Shown here one piece after another: positions 6,739 to 9,078 of a DNA stretch of 9,078 nucleotides. The stretch's first letter is position 1; each line of letters opens with the position of its first letter. Location: positions 84,768 through 93,845 of the forward strand of contig DFRY01000070.1 of the NCBI GenBank assembly GCA_002378845.1, in the 5' to 3' direction. The stretch comes from Ruminococcaceae bacterium UBA3451 (GTDB taxonomy: Bacteria > Bacillota > Clostridia > Oscillospirales > Acutalibacteraceae). The translations under genes were made by a program, and so were the position numbers. Below the pieces are notes generated by a model. That model was not told the DNA's origin, did not search any database, and was given only the letters and a program-made list of their open reading frames with translations.

Positions 6739-9078
6739 ATGTTACGTGATAATTATTTGCCTGTAAATATAGCGGGGCTAGAGTTTAAAAATCCTTTTTT
6801 TGTCGCCTCTGGTCCGACAACAAAATCAGTGGAACAGCTGCTTGCAATAGAAAAATGTGGGTGGGCGGCAGCAAGTATAAAACTTACGATTGACCCGGCA
6901 CCGTATATTAACCGAGTACCCAGATATGCTGTACTGAATCAATATAATGCGCTGACTTTTACTGCTGAAAAACGGCTGAAGATGGAAGACGGGCTGAAGC
7001 TTGTATATGATGCAAAAAAATTGCTGACGGATTTGCTGCTTATGGCGAATATTACATATGCCGGAGAGGAGGGAATTTCCGGCTGGGTCAACATGGCCAA
7101 AAAGTTTGAAGAAGCGGGAGCAGATATTATTGAGTTGAATATGTGCTGCCCCAATATGTCTTACAATGCACAGCTTACCTGTGAAGACGATAATGCTTCA
7201 ACAATCAAAACGGGCGCCAGTTTGGGGCAGAATGGGGAAGCGGTAGGCGAAATTGTTTCCGAAATTAAAAAGGCGGTATCCATTCCGCTGTTTGTAAAAC
7301 TTACCCCGGAGGGCGGCCAGATTGCGCATGTCGCTAAAGACATCTTTCTGGCAGGCGCCGATGTGGTTGGCGGAACAGGAAACCGTCTAGGTGTACCGCC
7401 AATCGATTTGGAGCATCCCGAAAGGTCGCGATATCATCTTCAGGATGAAGTCAGCATGTCGTGCTTTTGCGGAAGTTGGCTAAAGCCGCTGGCTTGTCGA
7501 GATACGTACGAAATTCGAAAAGTTTGCGGCGAAACTGCCGTTATCTCTGCGGCAGGTGGTGTTAAAACGGCGAACGATGCAATTGAAATGTCGATGTGCG
7601 GAGCGGATCTGATTGGGATCTGTACGGAAACGCTTATGAATGGCTATGGCTTTATCGGGAAGGTCATAGAGGATACGAGCAACTGGCTCGCGGGGCATGG
7701 CTACAGCAGCCTTCGTGATGTTCGAGATGCCATCGTCCCAAAAATGCAGACCGCTCAGGATCTGACGATTTACGGGGGAAATGCAGGTGTTAAAAATCCA
7801 ACGCTGTCCTCACCCTGTCAGGTCACGTGCCCAGCAGGGGTCCCTATTGAGACAATCATGAAAAAAATCGCGGAGAAAAAATACGAAGAGGCTACTCAGG
7901 TTTTATCTGAAGTTGGGCCGATGCAGGAAATTTGCGGGTATCTTTGCGACGCTCCGTGTGAAAGGGCGTGCATAAAAGGAAGACAAACACTGCCCCTTTC
8001 TATTCAAGAACTTGAAAAATATACAGCGGCGAAATTAAGAAAAAACGGATATATCGGTATGACGGAAAAAAAGGGTGACAATGGAAAACATGCGGCGGTT
8101 TTATCCGATGGAATTGCGGGGCTTACCTGTGCTTTTGAACTGGTCAAATCCGGTTATAAAGTAACGGTATATCATGATAAGCGGATTACTTTATTTGATA
8201 TGATTGCAGAGAACCGGATGCCTACAGATATTCAGAAGAATTTGAAAACTTTTATAAAGCGGATTGGGCTGAAAATTGAGGATATGCCGGAGCATCCGGA
8301 TCGGCTTGCTTCTACCTTTGATGCCATATACAATCCGATAAAGTTTGAATTGGGTCAATGCGGTGTAAAAGAAGCCGTTTCTGCTATAGATTTCATAAGA
8401 GCCTCAACTGTAGGAAAAACAGTTGTAATTGGAGATGGCTTCCTTGCCGCTGAGGCAGCGCGGGTCGCCCTTTCCGCTGGTGGGGAAGCGGTAGTACTCG
8501 CTTTTAATGGAACCTCCGCTTTTCTCCGTGCTCTTGCAGAGGAGAAAGTCCCTGTTGTTGCGGGCGTTGACAATATTGCACTGCAGGGAAACCAAATTGT
8601 ATTTATGCAAAAAAGGCCCCGAATGAGCATGACAATGGAATGTCAAATCGTTGTAAATGCTGTGGAGTCTTTTGAAAAGACACAGCCGCAGAAGAATGTA
8701 TTTACCGACCGGGAATGCTCCCTTTCTCCCGCGCAGCTGATTGCCTGCGGTAAAAAAGCTGCTGCAGCCATTGACGGTTGCCTTTTTGGGCAAAAAGCCA
8801 TAATCAACCCGATTATACACCGCCCGGTTGTAAAAACGCAGGATGTTCTGTCTCGCAGTCCGTATCGACCGGAAGAAAAGCCGATACGCCGAAAAAAACC
8901 GGATTCGTTCACACTGTATACGGATGAGCAGGCTTCTGCGGAGGCTTCCAGGTGTTTGCGGTGCGGGTGCGGGGAAGGCTGTGATCTTTGTCATACGATT
9001 TGCTGTGAGTTTGCTATTTCCTTGAATAAAAACCGGGAAATAGTAATTGATTCTCAAAAATGTGTGGCTTGCGGCATT
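6739..9078 (+). CDS. DPD-like fusion: PreA/DHOD-type FMN domain + GltD/PreT-like Fe-S region + ferredoxin (3' end outside window)
   Basis: The frame from ATG 6739 (AGAGG 8 bases upstream) is open through all 780 codons to the window end. Residues 1-335 resemble the FMN barrel of dihydropyrimidine dehydrogenase and PreA: KNPFFVASGPTT (17-28), SIKLT (46-50), ADIIELNMCCPN (128-139), LGQ (162-164), LFVKLTP (184-190), AAGG (271-274), and a tail matching DPD in SNWLAGHGY (314-322). Residues 358-412 carry GltD-like cluster cysteines: CQVTCPAG and CGYLCDAPCERAC. Residues 450-685 align with the FAD/NAD(P) domain, but its cofactor motifs look degraded (SDGIAG at 456-461). A ferredoxin-like end has Cys 739, 742, 744, 748, 751, 755, 756, 775 and 778 and continues past the edge. 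DPD itself has the reverse order, with the Fe-S/FAD part first. It probably passes electrons to or from an FMN-bound cyclic substrate; the substrate is unknown. Confidence 0.87.
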   Translation, partial: MLRDNYLPVNIAGLEFKNPFFVASGPTTKSVEQLLAIEKCGWAAASIKLTIDPAPYINRVPRYAVLNQYNALTFTAEKRLKMEDGLKLVYDAKKLLTDLLLMANITYAGEEGISGWVNMAKKFEEAGADIIELNMCCPNMSYNAQLTCEDDNASTIKTGASLGQNGEAVGEIVSEIKKAVSIPLFVKLTPEGGQIAHVAKDIFLAGADVVGGTGNRLGVPPIDLEHPERSRYHLQDEVSMSCFCGSWLKPLACRDTYEIRKVCGETAVISAAGGVKTANDAIEMSMCGADLIGICTETLMNGYGFIGKVIEDTSNWLAGHGYSSLRDVRDAIVPKMQTAQDLTIYGGNAGVKNPTLSSPCQVTCPAGVPIETIMKKIAEKKYEEATQVLSEVGPMQEICGYLCDAPCERACIKGRQTLPLSIQELEKYTAAKLRKNGYIGMTEKKGDNGKHAAVLSDGIAGLTCAFELVKSGYKVTVYHDKRITLFDMIAENRMPTDIQKNLKTFIKRIGLKIEDMPEHPDRLASTFDAIYNPIKFELGQCGVKEAVSAIDFIRASTVGKTVVIGDGFLAAEAARVALSAGGEAVVLAFNGTSAFLRALAEEKVPVVAGVDNIALQGNQIVFMQKRPRMSMTMECQIVVNAVESFEKTQPQKNVFTDRECSLSPAQLIACGKKAAAAIDGCLFGQKAIINPIIHRPVVKTQDVLSRSPYRPEEKPIRRKKPDSFTLYTDEQASAEASRCLRCGCGEGCDLCHTICCEFAISLNKNREIVIDSQKCVACGI

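Noticed and set aside
8404..9057. Long open frame of 217 codons on the - strand
   Set aside because: It lies entirely antisense to the flavo-iron-sulfur gene, its product shows no recognisable motif, and the + strand frame has clear conserved motifs over the same bases.

Overview
The window looks like accessory carbohydrate-metabolism DNA from a Bacillota (Firmicutes) bacterium, most likely an anaerobic Clostridia member. This is inferred from moderately AT-rich DNA (by eye), strong AAGGAG-type ribosome binding sites, TTG starts, LplB/LplC-type sugar permeases, and a multi-[4Fe-4S] flavoprotein typical of anaerobes. All eight complete or nearly complete genes and the partial first gene lie on the + strand. 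No tRNA, rRNA, CRISPR array or insertion sequence was seen.

Layout: (A) 1-2308 is the 3' part of an import operon: the tail of an LplB-type permease, a complete LplC-type permease, and a D-isomer-specific 2-hydroxyacid dehydrogenase. (B) 2374-3143 is a self-contained regulator unit: an extended -10 promoter, a perfect inverted-repeat operator overlapping its start point, a TetR/AcrR-type repressor gene and a probable intrinsic terminator. (C) 3197-9078 is a catabolic gene run. In order it holds a xylose-isomerase-like TIM-barrel protein, a glucosamine-6-phosphate deaminase-like protein, a creatininase-family hydrolase, a Gfo/Idh/MocA oxidoreductase, and a very large flavo-iron-sulfur protein that is cut off by the window end.

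The large last gene (6739 to the window end, 780 codons with no stop) is the most notable. It reads as a dihydropyrimidine dehydrogenase-like protein with its halves in reversed order: a PreA/DHOD-like FMN domain first, then a GltD/PreT-like Fe-S plus Rossmann region, then a C-terminal ferredoxin. The flavin and nucleotide motifs of the middle region look badly degraded, while the cysteine motifs are kept.

Functionally, an ABC importer probably brings in a sugar, sugar acid or cyclitol-like compound, which region C would oxidise, isomerise, hydrolyse and deaminate. The trio of Gfo/Idh/MocA dehydrogenase, creatininase-family hydrolase and TIM-barrel epimerase recalls the Thermotoga-type inositol route (IolG/IolN/IolO). 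The added deaminase and DPD-like protein point to a nitrogen-containing substrate. The real substrate cannot be read from the sequence, and the pathway proposal is inference.
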